Of a stretch of DNA of 61,488 nucleotides, positions 1 to 9,067 are shown piece after piece; the first letter of the stretch is position 1; every line of letters starts with the position of its first letter. The notes beneath the pieces are model-generated. The model was not told the DNA's origin. It saw nothing but the letters and a program-made list of their open reading frames with translations, and did not search any database. A program made the position numbers and the translations under genes. The DNA comes from Halorubrum yunnanense. GTDB lineage: Archaea; Halobacteriota; Halobacteria; Halobacteriales; Haloferacaceae. The stretch lies in contig NZ_JAODIX010000035.1 in assembly GCF_026586675.1 (NCBI RefSeq), forward strand, positions 44,597 through 106,084, in the 5' to 3' direction.

Positions 1-18
1 CCCCCCCCCCCCCCCCCC
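1..18. other. poly-C run at window edge
   Basis: The first 18 bases are all C. A homopolymer this long is not seen elsewhere in the window. It may be a real C tract inside a repeat, or an artefact at the end of an assembled contig; the sequence alone cannot decide. Confidence 0.6.
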
Positions 19-74
19 GAGGCTGGGGAGGTGTGAGGAGCGGTTGGGGTGCGGCCGGGCGGGACGCAAAGGGG

Positions 75-168
75 CAGCCGTGAGGCGGTCGCAGGCGACG
101 TAAGCACCGCAGGAGCGAGTGAAACGAGCGACGAGGAGCACAGCGAGCGTGCGACCGCCTCACGGCTG
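75..168. repeat. inverted-repeat element with 19-bp perfect arms
   Basis: The arms at 75-93 (cagccgtgaggcggtcgca) and 150-168 are exact reverse complements and enclose a 56-nt purine-rich spacer containing gagcga-type units. No convincing coding sequence overlaps it. This is a REP-like or transcribed hairpin structure typical of repeats scattered in haloarchaeal genomes. Copy number elsewhere in the genome cannot be seen from here. Confidence 0.75.
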
Positions 169-242
169 GGGCTTTGGAGGTGTTCGCAATCGATCTACCG
201 GCAACCATTTATAAACGAACGGCTGGGACTTCGGAGGTCTTC
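165..242. repeat. pair of imperfect direct repeats near window start
   Basis: The string ggctggggctttggaggtgtt (165-185) recurs with three changes at 221-241, 56 bp apart. A TATA-like element, ccatttataa, lies between them (about 205-214). Together with the inverted repeat at 75-168 this fills the 280-bp stretch before the photolyase stop codon. No gene is supported here. Confidence 0.55.
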
Positions 243-280
243 CTCGTCGCAGCGACGGCGTATCCCCCAACATCGTCCGA

Positions 281-1804
281 TTATTCGTCCGGGTCCTCGC
301 CGCGCGCCCGCTTGTACATCGCCAGCGCGTCCTCGCGTCGCTCGGAGTGGTCGACGATCGGCGACGGGTACTCCGGCGCCGCGTTCGCGCGTTGCGTCGG
401 CGACAGCTCGTTCCACTCGTGGATCAGGTCGGCATCGACCCCCCGAAGCTCGGGGACGTACTCCGTGATGTACTCCGCGTCGGGGTCGTAGCGCTCGCCC
501 TGCGTCATGGGGTTGAAGATGCGGAAGTAGGGCTGCGCGTCGGTCCCCGTGGAGGCCGCCCACTGCCACCCGCCGTTGTCGTTGGCGGTGTCGTGGTCGG
601 CCAACCGCTCCCGGAAGTGGTCGTAGCCGTGCCGCCAGTCCGCGAGCAGGTCCTTCGTGAGGAAGGAGGCGACGATCATCCGCACGCGGTTGTGCATGAA
701 CGCCTCCTCGCGGAGCTGCCGCATCCCGGCGTCGACGATGGGGTAGCCGGTCTCGCCCCGCTTCCACGCCGCGATCTCCTCGGGGTCGTCGCGCCACTCG
801 ATCCCCTCCTCGTACTCCTTGTAGTTCTCGGACACCACCTCGGGGTTGTGGTACAACACCTGCGTGTAGAACTCCCGCCACGCGAGCTGCTGTTGGAACT
901 CCTCGACCGCGGCGACGGGCCCCTCGTCGTCGTCAGTCCCGTCCCCGTCCCCGCTCTCCCCCGCCCGCTCCTCCGCGACGGCCATCGCCTCTTTCGTCGC
1001 CTCGTACGCCTCACGTACCCCGATCTCGCCGTACTTCAAGAACGCGGACATCCGGGAGGTCGCCTCGCGGGCCGGGTAGTCGCGCTCCGCGTCGTATCCG
1101 AACACCGCCTCCGAGAGGAAGTCGTCGAGCCGCTCGCGGGCGGCCGCCGTCCCTGCCGGACCGACGTCGGCGTCGGGTTCCGCGAAGCCCAGGTCCGCGG
1201 GCGCGGGCAGGTCGCCGACGGTGACGCGGTCGATCGCGGCGCCGCCGTCGGCGAGGGCACCGTCGTCGGCCCCCACCGCTGCGGCCAACGCGTTGGCGTC
1301 AGCGAGGTCCGTCTCCTCGGGCGTCGGCGCCGGCGGGTCGGTCTGCCGGTCGGTCCACTTCCGCCAGTAGTAGGTGTACACCGAGTACGGGTCGCCGGCG
1401 TTCGTCCGGATCGAGTCCGGAGTGTGCAACACCGCGTCGTGGTGGGCCTCGCGCTCGATCCCGGCCTCGTTGAGCGCCTTCCGGACCTCGGCGTCGCGCT
1501 CCCGCGCGACCCCCGAGTAGTCCCGGTTCCAGACGACGCGGTCGGCGTCGAGCGCGTCCGCCAGTTCGGGGAGGACGGTCTCGGGGTCGCCGCGCGCGAC
1601 GACGAGGTCGCTCCCGCGGTCGCGATAGTCGTCTCGCAGCGCCGCGAGCCCGTCGAGCAGGCGTCGGACCCGCACGTCGCTCGCGTGGGCGAGCACGTCG
1701 TCGTCGAAGACGAACACGCCCGCGACCTCCCCTCGGTCGGCGGCGGTCGCGAGCCCGACGTTGTCGGCGGCTCTGAGGTCCCGCCGGTGCCAGAACAGTT
1801 CCAT
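281..1804 (-). CDS. phr2: deoxyribodipyrimidine photolyase (CPD type)
   Basis: 507-aa photolyase that uses light to split cyclobutane pyrimidine dimers in DNA; cytosolic and DNA-bound. The N-terminus (LFWHRRDLRAADN) is the start of the antenna-cofactor Rossmann domain. The C-terminal half carries the FAD-binding signature: TGYPIVDAGMRQL, then FMHNRVRMIVASFLTKDL, then NGGWQWAASTGTDAQPYFR. The alpha/beta linker holds an acidic low-complexity insert (about residues 280-298) typical of halophilic adaptation. The ATG start gives full family length. The gene faces the window edge and no operon partner is obvious. A cryptochrome is possible, but the intact WQW/FAD region and archaeal context favour a repair enzyme. 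Confidence 0.93.
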   Translation of the reverse strand: MELFWHRRDLRAADNVGLATAADRGEVAGVFVFDDDVLAHASDVRVRRLLDGLAALRDDYRDRGSDLVVARGDPETVLPELADALDADRVVWNRDYSGVARERDAEVRKALNEAGIEREAHHDAVLHTPDSIRTNAGDPYSVYTYYWRKWTDRQTDPPAPTPEETDLADANALAAAVGADDGALADGGAAIDRVTVGDLPAPADLGFAEPDADVGPAGTAAARERLDDFLSEAVFGYDAERDYPAREATSRMSAFLKYGEIGVREAYEATKEAMAVAEERAGESGDGDGTDDDEGPVAAVEEFQQQLAWREFYTQVLYHNPEVVSENYKEYEEGIEWRDDPEEIAAWKRGETGYPIVDAGMRQLREEAFMHNRVRMIVASFLTKDLLADWRHGYDHFRERLADHDTANDNGGWQWAASTGTDAQPYFRIFNPMTQGERYDPDAEYITEYVPELRGVDADLIHEWNELSPTQRANAAPEYPSPIVDHSERREDALAMYKRARGEDPDE

Positions 1805-1857
1805 GGGATCATCACGGATGCGAGGACCGTGAAACCACCGGCGGCGACGCGCCGCGG

Positions 1858-2304
1858 TCAGAGCTCCAACCGACCCGGGACGCTGACGCGATCGAGCAGG
1901 AAGTAGCCGACCGTGAGCGTGAGTATCAGGATGCCGAGCGCTCCGGCCGCGAGCAGCGCCTCGTTGCCACCGCCGTAATCCTCCAGCCGAAAGCTGATCA
2001 CCCGTCGGGAGACGGCGATGATCGCGGCGCTCACGACGATCCGGAGGACGGGCTGACCGCGCGCGTACGCCACGAGCGTCCGGTGGACCTCAACGAGGAT
2101 CAACAGCAGCAGAACGCTGTCGAGCAGTCCGACCACCTCGGCCGGGTCGGTGAAACTTCCCGTGACGAGGAGGCGGTACAGGGAGACGAACAGGTCGAAC
2201 ACGCCGATGAGAAACAGGAGGAGGAGGAAGTACGCCGCGCTGAGGACGAGCCACTCCATCGCCCGGGCCGCGGGGTCGGCCGCCTCGTCGAGATCGAGCC
2301 GCAT
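1858..2304 (-). CDS. PsiE-like integral membrane protein
   Basis: 148 aa with about four hydrophobic segments (roughly residues 16-47, 60-78, 85-100 and 118-138). An acidic N-terminal tail precedes the first segment. The arrangement, with VEVHRTLVAYARG in a loop and RRVISFR after the third helix, resembles the phosphate-starvation-inducible PsiE family, whose biochemical role is unknown. It sits 53 bp upstream of the photolyase on the same strand, so the two could share a transcript. Confidence 0.7.
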   Translation of the reverse strand: MRLDLDEAADPAARAMEWLVLSAAYFLLLLFLIGVFDLFVSLYRLLVTGSFTDPAEVVGLLDSVLLLLILVEVHRTLVAYARGQPVLRIVVSAAIIAVSRRVISFRLEDYGGGNEALLAAGALGILILTLTVGYFLLDRVSVPGRLEL

Positions 2305-2416
2305 CGACGGAACGGTCGGGGGCCGCGGGCAAGTCAGTTGGGGTGGTGGTCGCGGCCTCCCGGGTCTCGCGACCTGTCCGGACGGGACTGGGGTCGGCGA
2401 CCCGATCCCGCCCCGA

Positions 2417-4861
2417 TCAGCGACCCGACTCGGTACCGGTCAAGGCCTCCAACAGCCGCACGGCAGGCGCCTTCGCGAGCGGGTCGTTGGCGTTACCGCA
2501 GTGCGGGGACTGGACGCAGGCCGGACAGCCGCCCTCGCAGTCGCAGCCGTCGATGAGCCGCGCGGTGCGGGCCATCAGCTCCTCGACCCGCTCGTGTCCG
2601 CGACGGGTGAGCCCGACGCCGCCGGGGTAGCCGTCGTAGACGAACACCGCCGGCGCGTCGGTGTGCGGGTGGTACGGGGTCGAGATGCCGCCGACGTCGG
2701 CGCGGTCGCAGAGGAGGTGGAACGGGAACAGAGAGATGATCCCGTGTTCGGCCGCGTGGATCCCGCCGTTGAAGGCGTACTCGCCGCCGGGCGCGCCCGC
2801 CCCGCCCCCGGTCGCCGCCTCTCCGCCAGTGGCCTCCCCGCTGCCGTCAGTCGCCGCCTCGGCGCCGGCGTCGTCCCCGTCTCGGGCGCCGATCGCCCGC
2901 ATCTCCGACTCTATGTCGGCGGGGACCGGGAAGTACAGCGCCTTCGTCCGCAGCGTCGTCTCCGGGAGGTCGAGCGTCGACTCCCCGAGCGACTCGCCGG
3001 TCTTGGCGTCCTTGCGGACGAACCCCGTGATCCGCTCGGTCACGGTCACGTCCGCGAGCCGGACCGGGACGTCGGGGCGCGCCGACAGCTCTCGCTCCGC
3101 GAGGTCCTCGTTCACGACGATGTCCTTCTCGGTGAGGGGTTGGGTGTAGTAGTCCGCCCACGACGACTGCAGCTCGGCGACGTCGCGGTCGAGGTCCAGC
3201 GCCGTCACCTCGTAGGTGCGCCCCTGCTGGTGGTAGATCGCGCCGGGGTGCGCGTCGCGCAGGGCGTCGCCGAACCCGAGCGAGGCGACCGTCTCGCTCC
3301 GGGAGGAGTCGATCAGGTCGACTTCCCGGTCACCGACGGTCCGGAGGCTCACGGACTGCTGCGGGCTCGACGACCCGGCGTGGGTCCACCTGATTCCGTC
3401 GGCGGTCTCCCGCCTCTCCAAGGTCCCCTCGTCGGTGAGGTCCCCGACGACGCCCGGGAACGTCTCGCCGAAGAAGCGCTCGTCGTCGGGCGAGAGCCAG
3501 CTCTCGTCGGCCGCGCAGGCGACGTGGCCGGGGAGCAGCTGGGCGTTCTCGGGGTCGCAGATCGCGTCCTCGGGCGGCGCCTCGAAGAAGTCGGCGGGGT
3601 TGTTCATCAGGTACTGGTCGAGCTGGTCCTCCCCGCCGACCATCACCACGAGGGCGGGGTCGTCTCCGCGGCCGGCCCGGCCCGCGCGCTGGAAGGCGGA
3701 CATCCGCGTCCCGGGGTAGCCGTCCAGGATCACGGCGTCGAGCCCGCCGACGTCGACGCCGAGCTCCAGGGCGCTCGTCGACCAGACCCCCCTGAGGTCG
3801 CCGGCGTGGAGGTCGGCCTCGATCTCTCGGCGCCGGTCGTCGTTCAGGGCGGCTTGGTACGCGCCGACCCTCCCCGCGAGGTCGCGCTCGCCGCGGTCCC
3901 GGAGGTCGCTCGCGCTGTCGGTGGCGTACTGCTCGGCGGTCTGTCTGGCCCGCGTGAACGCCAGCGTCTGCTCGCCGGCCGTCACGAGGTCACAGAAGAG
4001 CCGCTTGCTCTCCGTGTGACTCGACTTCCGGCGACCGCTCCCGCGCTCCTGCCAGTTGTCGTCGTACTCCGGCGGGTTCCACAGCACCCAGTCGCGCGGC
4101 CCGCGGCCCGACGCGTCCTCGTCCACGAGCGTTATCCCGTCCGGGTCGCGGCCCGTCACCGACGCGACGTGTTCGACGGGGTTGTTAATTGTCGCCGAGC
4201 AGCAGACGAACCGCGGGCTCGAGCCGAAGCGTTCGCAGGTCCGCGCGAGCCGGCGCATCGTCATGGCGACCTGCGAGCCGAACACCCCGCGGTAGCTGTG
4301 AATCTCGTCGATCACGACGTACTCCAGCGAGGAGAAGAACCAGTCCCACAGGCGCCCGGCGTACGGGAGTAGCGCGTAGTGGAGCATGTCGGGGTTCGAC
4401 AGCAACACGGTCGGCTCCCGGTCGCGCACGTCCCGCTTCTCGCTCCGAGAGAGCCGACCGGTGTACGAGCCGACGGAGACGCCGCTGCCGAAGCCGAGCC
4501 CGTGAGCGAGCTCGCTCAGGCTCTCCTCCTGGTCGGCGATGAGCGCGTTCTGGGGGCCGACGTAGAGGGTCCGGCCCCCGTGGTCCATCGCGGCCTCGAA
4601 GGCGGGGACGGTGTACGCGAGCGACTTCCCGCTCGCGGTCTCGGTGGCGAGCGCGACGTCGTCGCCGTCGCGGACCGCCTCGATCGCGTCGGCCTGGTGG
4701 CGGTAGAGGCGGTCGATCCCGTCTTTCGCGAGCGCGTCGGCCATCCGGGGCGCGAGGTCGATATCGCGGTACGTCGGCTCGCGGGCGGGGAGGCGGCGTT
4801 GCTCCGCGATCTGTCCCTCGTAGAACGGCCGGTTCCGCAGCCAGTCGATGGCGTCCTCCAC
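2417..4861 (-). CDS. DEAD/DEAH-box helicase with DUF1998 zinc domain (MrfA/YprA-like)
   Basis: 814-aa superfamily 2 DNA helicase. The N-terminal ATPase lobe has TASGKSLAY (motif I) and VIDEIHSYRG (motif II, DEIH). The C-terminal lobe has the motif VI-like string QRAGRAGRG. The extreme C-terminus has a cysteine cluster (CDCEGGCPAC then C) typical of the DUF1998/MrfA metal-binding domain. Bacterial MrfA is a 3'-5' helicase that helps repair mitomycin crosslinks. A DNA-repair role here is inferred, helped by the nearby photolyase. The open frame runs to 5077, but the upstream part is low-complexity shadow of the GNAT gene. The GTG at 4861 begins a sensible MEDAIDWL start. Confidence 0.88.
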   Translation of the reverse strand: MEDAIDWLRNRPFYEGQIAEQRRLPAREPTYRDIDLAPRMADALAKDGIDRLYRHQADAIEAVRDGDDVALATETASGKSLAYTVPAFEAAMDHGGRTLYVGPQNALIADQEESLSELAHGLGFGSGVSVGSYTGRLSRSEKRDVRDREPTVLLSNPDMLHYALLPYAGRLWDWFFSSLEYVVIDEIHSYRGVFGSQVAMTMRRLARTCERFGSSPRFVCCSATINNPVEHVASVTGRDPDGITLVDEDASGRGPRDWVLWNPPEYDDNWQERGSGRRKSSHTESKRLFCDLVTAGEQTLAFTRARQTAEQYATDSASDLRDRGERDLAGRVGAYQAALNDDRRREIEADLHAGDLRGVWSTSALELGVDVGGLDAVILDGYPGTRMSAFQRAGRAGRGDDPALVVMVGGEDQLDQYLMNNPADFFEAPPEDAICDPENAQLLPGHVACAADESWLSPDDERFFGETFPGVVGDLTDEGTLERRETADGIRWTHAGSSSPQQSVSLRTVGDREVDLIDSSRSETVASLGFGDALRDAHPGAIYHQQGRTYEVTALDLDRDVAELQSSWADYYTQPLTEKDIVVNEDLAERELSARPDVPVRLADVTVTERITGFVRKDAKTGESLGESTLDLPETTLRTKALYFPVPADIESEMRAIGARDGDDAGAEAATDGSGEATGGEAATGGGAGAPGGEYAFNGGIHAAEHGIISLFPFHLLCDRADVGGISTPYHPHTDAPAVFVYDGYPGGVGLTRRGHERVEELMARTARLIDGCDCEGGCPACVQSPHCGNANDPLAKAPAVRLLEALTGTESGR

Positions 4862-4934
4862 GGCTACGGTACTGTGGGGTCGGCCGGTCGTAATCGTTGC
4901 GGTCGCCGAGACCGAGACGGAGCGTCCGGATCGG

Positions 4935-5594
4935 TCAGTCGTCTGCCGGGACGCGGGAGCGACCGGCGACCGGCGCCCCGTCGGCCTCCGATTCGGCGGG
5001 TCCGAGGCGCGCCAAGGGCGGCCAGCGCACTTCGGTCGCGACCGGGTCGTCGAGGTCGAGTTCCATGCGGAGGTCACCCCGGCGTTCGGCGAGCTCGAAC
5101 CCGACGGTCCGGTAGACGCGGCGCGCGACGCGGTTGCCGCTCTCGACGTGGAGTTCGAGCCCCTCGCGTCCCGCGGCGGCGGCGTCCGCGATCACGTGTC
5201 GGCAGAGCTCGGTGCCGACGCCCTGCCCCTGCATCGTCGGGTGGACGAACACCGCGAGCTCGGGGCGCGCCGCGTCCGTCGGCGTGTACATCGCGTGGCC
5301 GTACAGCTCGCCGTCGCGCTCGGCGACGACGTCGCTCCCCTCGGTCAGCATCGACTCGATCCACTGCGCGCGGCGGTCCCGCGTCACCGGCGGGAGCCCC
5401 TGGGCGCGGTCACCCGAGTCGAACCCTTCGTACATCTCGGCGAGCGGGGCAGCGTCCCCGTCGACCGCGGGCCGGACCGTCAACCGGGATCCCTCCTTGT
5501 CCACGAAGCGCGGACAGCGCGGCGGACAGTGGACCGTCCCCTCGCACTCGCTGCCGTCCCAGCCGTCGCAGGCGGCGGTAGCGTCGTGGCTCAT
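4935..5594 (-). CDS. GNAT-family N-acetyltransferase with N-terminal cysteine cluster
   Basis: 219 aa. The GNAT fold is shown by VFVHPTMQGQGVGTELCRHV (acetyl-CoA-binding motif A, Q-x-x-G-x-G) and RRVYRTVGFELAERRG near the end. The first 40 residues carry four cysteines (C..C..C...C in ACDGWDGSECEGTVHCPPRC), suggesting a small metal-binding knuckle not standard for GNATs. The open frame extends to 5705, but the ATG at 5594 gives the conserved start. It lies 73 bp upstream of the helicase start. The acyl acceptor is unknown. Confidence 0.85.
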   Translation of the reverse strand: MSHDATAACDGWDGSECEGTVHCPPRCPRFVDKEGSRLTVRPAVDGDAAPLAEMYEGFDSGDRAQGLPPVTRDRRAQWIESMLTEGSDVVAERDGELYGHAMYTPTDAARPELAVFVHPTMQGQGVGTELCRHVIADAAAAGREGLELHVESGNRVARRVYRTVGFELAERRGDLRMELDLDDPVATEVRWPPLARLGPAESEADGAPVAGRSRVPADD

Positions 5595-5701
5595 AGGTGC
5601 GGGTTGGTCGCTCGCGGGGATATATCGTGATAGCTGCTCCCACGGCGTGGGAACGGGGGGCGGGGATGCAGGGCGGGGATCACCCCCGGATCGCACCGGT
5701 C

Positions 5702-6490
5702 TCACTCCCGGATCAGGACGATCCCGTCGCGGAACACCGAGTGGTTGGGTATCATGTGGTCCTCTCCGTCGGCCTCGATGTGCGTGACGAACAGGTCAAC
5801 CTCCTGCACGACGCCGCGCTCGCCGGCGACCTTCACCTCGTCGCCGATGCCGTACGGCTCCCGGAGCAGGAGGAACACCCCGGCGGCGGCGCTCGCGACG
5901 AGGTCTTTCGTCGCCAGCGCGGCGAACAGCACGACGGCCAGCGCGTACGCCGCGAGCAGCACGACCAGCGCGAGCGTCTGGACGCCCACCTGTCCGAGCG
6001 CGACCAGCGCGGCGACGTAGACGACGCTGTACTTCACGAGCGGCGGCAACACGCCGAGGTCCGGCAGCTTGATCCCGCGGAGCCGCTCGGCGACGAGGAG
6101 TTCCGCCTTGTCGCCGACGACGACGCCGACGATCATGACGACCACGGCGACGAACAGGCGCGGGAGGAAGGCGGCGACCGAGGACCAGAACCGGTCGAGG
6201 TAGTTCACCTCGGCGACGGTGAGGGCGACGATGATCGTGATGGCGACGATGAAGTAGCTGGACAGCTGCGCCAGGATCCGGACGGTCGACGTGTTGAACT
6301 CCCGGACGGTGTGCTCGAAGGTGGTCCCCTCGATCGCCTCCGGGACACCGGCCCGGGTCAGTAGCCGCCGGTTTATTATCCCGACCAGGAACGCTGCGAT
6401 CAGGCCGAAAACGAGCACGAACAGCGCGAGCCACAGTCGCTCGGGGACGCTACCCGCGAACTCCGCGAAGGCGTTCTGTGCCGCGAGCAT
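5702..6490 (-). CDS. mscS: small-conductance mechanosensitive channel (MscS family)
   Basis: 262-aa membrane channel expected to release solutes on hypo-osmotic shock. About four to five hydrophobic segments (from residue 17 to 178) lead into the pore-lining helix and the MscS beta domain (LREPYGIGDEVKVAGERGVVQEVDLFVT, then MIPNHSVF). The cytoplasmic C-terminus is short: the protein ends soon after the beta domain. It starts 6 bp after the dacZ stop codon on the same strand, so the two are almost certainly co-transcribed. That links it to c-di-AMP osmotic signalling, as known in Haloferax volcanii. Confidence 0.9.
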   Translation of the reverse strand: MLAAQNAFAEFAGSVPERLWLALFVLVFGLIAAFLVGIINRRLLTRAGVPEAIEGTTFEHTVREFNTSTVRILAQLSSYFIVAITIIVALTVAEVNYLDRFWSSVAAFLPRLFVAVVVMIVGVVVGDKAELLVAERLRGIKLPDLGVLPPLVKYSVVYVAALVALGQVGVQTLALVVLLAAYALAVVLFAALATKDLVASAAAGVFLLLREPYGIGDEVKVAGERGVVQEVDLFVTHIEADGEDHMIPNHSVFRDGIVLIRE

Positions 6491-6496
6491 GGGTGG

Positions 6497-7306
6497 TCAG
6501 TACTCCTCCGGATCGATCTCCAAGACGAGTTCGCCCGTCTTGAACGCCCGGACGAGGCCGTCCGACTCCGAGAGCACTATCGACGTCGCGTTCGTGTCCC
6601 GGGTGATCGCGCCGCCCGCCATGTGTCGCGCGCCGAGCCCTTTCGGGATGTCGACGCCCTCCGCGCCGGGTTCGAGGTAGCGGTACGCGGAGACGATCTT
6701 CCCGGAGTCGGAGACGACGAACGCGCCGTCCAGCCGCGAGAACTCCTTGAGCATCACGTTGACGATGGGGTCGCCGACGTGGACGTGCGACTTCTCGAAG
6801 GGGTTGTACGACAGCGGGCGGGACTTGTTCATCACCTTCCCCGCGTCGCCGACGACGAACAGCGCGCCGACCGGCTTCCCCTTCTGCCCCTTCTGTCCGA
6901 GCTCGATCGCGACCTCGAAGACGTCGCGGATCACGCTGGGCTCCGCGCGGGAGTGGACGAACAGGTCGTAGATGCCGGTGTGGATCGTCTCGTCGACGGT
7001 GACGCGGATCACCGCGTCCGAGCCCCCATCGAAGACCGAGGCGATACAGACGACCTCGTCGCCCTCGCTGACCAGTTCGGCGTCCATCGCGCCCTCGATT
7101 CCGAACCGGATCCGGTCTTTGACGTTCTCGAACGGGAGGGGGAGTTCGACGAACGTCCCGGCGTCGACGTCGTTGTCGGGGGCGACGACGACGATCTCCG
7201 TGTCGCCGTCCTCGAACCGGTCGTGGAAGGAGCTCGCCGGCGAGAACAGCAGCACCGCGTCCGCGTCCGCGACGAGATCGGACAGGTGGTCGGTGAGCGA
7301 GGCCAT
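6497..7306 (-). CDS. dacZ: archaeal diadenylate cyclase DacZ
   Basis: 269 aa; makes the second messenger cyclic di-AMP from two ATP. The C-terminal DisA_N-type domain shows the catalytic DGA motif (residues 193-195, RLDGAFVVSD) and the GARH motif (226-229) that replaces RHR in archaeal enzymes. The N-terminal 120 residues form the archaeal-specific domain. The open frame continues upstream to 8257 only as high-GC shadow; the ATG at 7306 gives the family length. It is the first gene of the dacZ-mscS unit. In Haloferax, DacZ is reported essential and its product level responds to salt. Confidence 0.93.
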   Translation of the reverse strand: MASLTDHLSDLVADADAVLLFSPASSFHDRFEDGDTEIVVVAPDNDVDAGTFVELPLPFENVKDRIRFGIEGAMDAELVSEGDEVVCIASVFDGGSDAVIRVTVDETIHTGIYDLFVHSRAEPSVIRDVFEVAIELGQKGQKGKPVGALFVVGDAGKVMNKSRPLSYNPFEKSHVHVGDPIVNVMLKEFSRLDGAFVVSDSGKIVSAYRYLEPGAEGVDIPKGLGARHMAGGAITRDTNATSIVLSESDGLVRAFKTGELVLEIDPEEY

Positions 7307-7459
7307 TGCTCGAAGCAACTCCCGGACGACGTATAGTCGTTGTGTCGGGGTCATGCGGACGTCTGACACGCTCCGCACGTGAGAAACGAGCGCCGCCGGT
7401 CGCGCGCCGATGCGACGCCGCGCGACTTTTCTCCCCGCGCCGCCACCGATCGGACGAAC

Positions 7460-8587
7460 ATGTCGACCAGCGACGCGCTGTGGGCCTACCGCGACCGCTT
7501 CGGCGACGCCTTCGGCCGGACCTACTTCCGACGCTTCGGGCCGGGCGTGGCCTCCAGCGTCGGGATCGGGACCTACCTCGGCGAGCCGACCGGCGCGGTC
7601 GACGACGCCTCCCGCGAGGCGATCGGCCTCGCGCTCCGCTCCGGCGTGAACCACGTCGACACCGCGGTCAACTACCGCTGCGGGCGCGCCGAGCGCGTCG
7701 TCGGCGAGGCGATCGAAGCGTCCCCGATCGACCGCGACGCGGTCGTGGTGGCGACGAAGGGCGGGTTCCTCCCGTTCGACGGCGAGCGGCCCGACGACCC
7801 CGCGGCGTACGTCCGCGACCGCTTCCTCGCTGAGGGGATCGTTGACGCCGCCGACCTCGTGAACGGCGCGCACGCGATCGCCCCCGACTACCTGGAGTGG
7901 TCGCTGGACCGCTCGCTGGACCGGCTCGACCTCGACGCCGTCGACTGCTTTTATCTCCACAACCCGGAGACGCAGCTCGCGGAACGCTCCCGCGAGGCGG
8001 TGTACGACCAGTTGGAGGCCGCGTTCGAGGCCCTGGAGCGTCGGCGCGTCGCGGGCGACATCGGGGCCTACGGCGTCGCGACGTGGGACGCCTTCCGCGT
8101 CCCCGAGGGCGACGAGCGGTACCTCTCGCTCGCGACGGTCCTCTCGCGGGCGGAGGCGGCCGGGGAGGCGGTCGGCCCCGACGACGACCACGGGTTCGAG
8201 GCGGTACAGCTCCCATTCAACGTCGCGATGGCGGACGCGTTCACGCGGCGGAACCAACGCCTACCCGAGCCGTCCGACGCCGACGGGGGCGCGAACGCCG
8301 ACCCGGTCTCGACGCTGGAGTTCGCCCACGAGGCGGGGCTCTCGGTCGTGACGAGCGCGAGCATCGGACAGGGGGAGCTCGCGAGCGAGGGGGCGATTCC
8401 GGCCGACGTCGACGCGACCCTCGCCGGCGAGACGCCGGCGCAGCGCGCGCTCAACTTCGCCCGGAGCGCGCCGGGGGTCACCTCCTCGCTGGTCGGTACG
8501 AGCGACCAGGACCACGTGCGCGAGAACGTCGCGTCCGGCACCTTCGACCCGCTCGGCGCGTCGGCGTTCGACGCCGTCTTCGAGTGA
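7460..8587 (+). CDS. aldo/keto reductase
   Basis: 375-aa NAD(P)H-dependent oxidoreductase with a TIM-barrel fold. The catalytic tetrad is visible: Asp and Tyr in VDTAVNYRCG, Lys in VVVATKGGF and His in CFYLHNPE. The C-terminus has the cofactor-binding run SSLVGTSDQDHVREN. The ATG at 7460 is chosen because the 27 residues upstream are arginine-rich shadow. It is divergent from dacZ, with about 150 bp between the starts. The substrate is unknown; fungal and bacterial homologues reduce sugars or aldehydes. Confidence 0.88.
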   Translation: MSTSDALWAYRDRFGDAFGRTYFRRFGPGVASSVGIGTYLGEPTGAVDDASREAIGLALRSGVNHVDTAVNYRCGRAERVVGEAIEASPIDRDAVVVATKGGFLPFDGERPDDPAAYVRDRFLAEGIVDAADLVNGAHAIAPDYLEWSLDRSLDRLDLDAVDCFYLHNPETQLAERSREAVYDQLEAAFEALERRRVAGDIGAYGVATWDAFRVPEGDERYLSLATVLSRAEAAGEAVGPDDDHGFEAVQLPFNVAMADAFTRRNQRLPEPSDADGGANADPVSTLEFAHEAGLSVVTSASIGQGELASEGAIPADVDATLAGETPAQRALNFARSAPGVTSSLVGTSDQDHVRENVASGTFDPLGASAFDAVFE

Positions 8588-8724
8588 ACGCGCGGCTCTT
8601 CGAGCGAACAGGCGGCCCCTCGATCGCGTGTCGAAGGGAACAGAGCGGAGACCGAACGGAGGGCGAGAACGCGACGCGCGGGGACAGAGTGGTCGATCTG
8701 CGGGCCGTACCGCGACGGTTCCGG

Positions 8725-8895
8725 TCAGCGGAGCTCTTTGAACGTCGCCTCGCACTCGGGACACACCCGGACCGAGAACACCTCGTCGGGGTCGTTCTTC
8801 TTTTTCAGCACCTGCTCGCAGTCGGCGCAGTTCAGGCGCTCGTAGGTGTCCTTGAACAGGTCGCCGTCGCGGAGTCCCTTGCGCGTCGATTTCAT
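8725..8895 (-). CDS. HVO_0758-type zinc-finger microprotein
   Basis: 56 aa beginning MKSTRKGLRDGDLFKDTYER and ending CPECEATFKELR. Two cysteine pairs (CADC and CPEC) form a single zinc-binding site. The N-terminal STRKGLRDG and the middle KKKNDPDEVFSVRVCP agree with my memory of Haloferax HVO_0758, a zinc-finger protein under 70 aa. The function is unknown; several such haloarchaeal microproteins affect swarming or biofilm formation. The gene stands alone between convergent neighbours, with TATA-like ttataccc just upstream of its start. Confidence 0.85.
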   Translation of the reverse strand: MKSTRKGLRDGDLFKDTYERLNCADCEQVLKKKNDPDEVFSVRVCPECEATFKELR

Positions 8896-9067
8896 GTGTT
8901 CCGGTTGATCGCGTGGGGGTATAAAAACCCCGTACGACGCGAGTCACACGGCGAGGGGGCCGGCCGCGACGGGGCGGGCGGCGCTCGTCCGGGGGCGCGA
9001 CACGCAAGAGCGTACCGCGGCGCCTCGCTTTCGCAACGCTTGTCTCCGGGCGACGCGAAGCGCGTCC

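Noticed and set aside
347-1906. 519-aa open frame opposite the photolyase
   Set aside because: Antisense to a clear photolyase. Pro/Arg/Val-rich composition is that of a high-GC shadow frame and no motif is visible.
2150-4372. 740-aa open frame opposite the helicase
   Set aside because: Antisense shadow of the MrfA-like helicase; low-complexity composition.
6497-8257. 586-aa version of the DacZ frame
   Set aside because: The N-terminal extension is shadow of the divergent aldo/keto reductase; the family start is at 7306.
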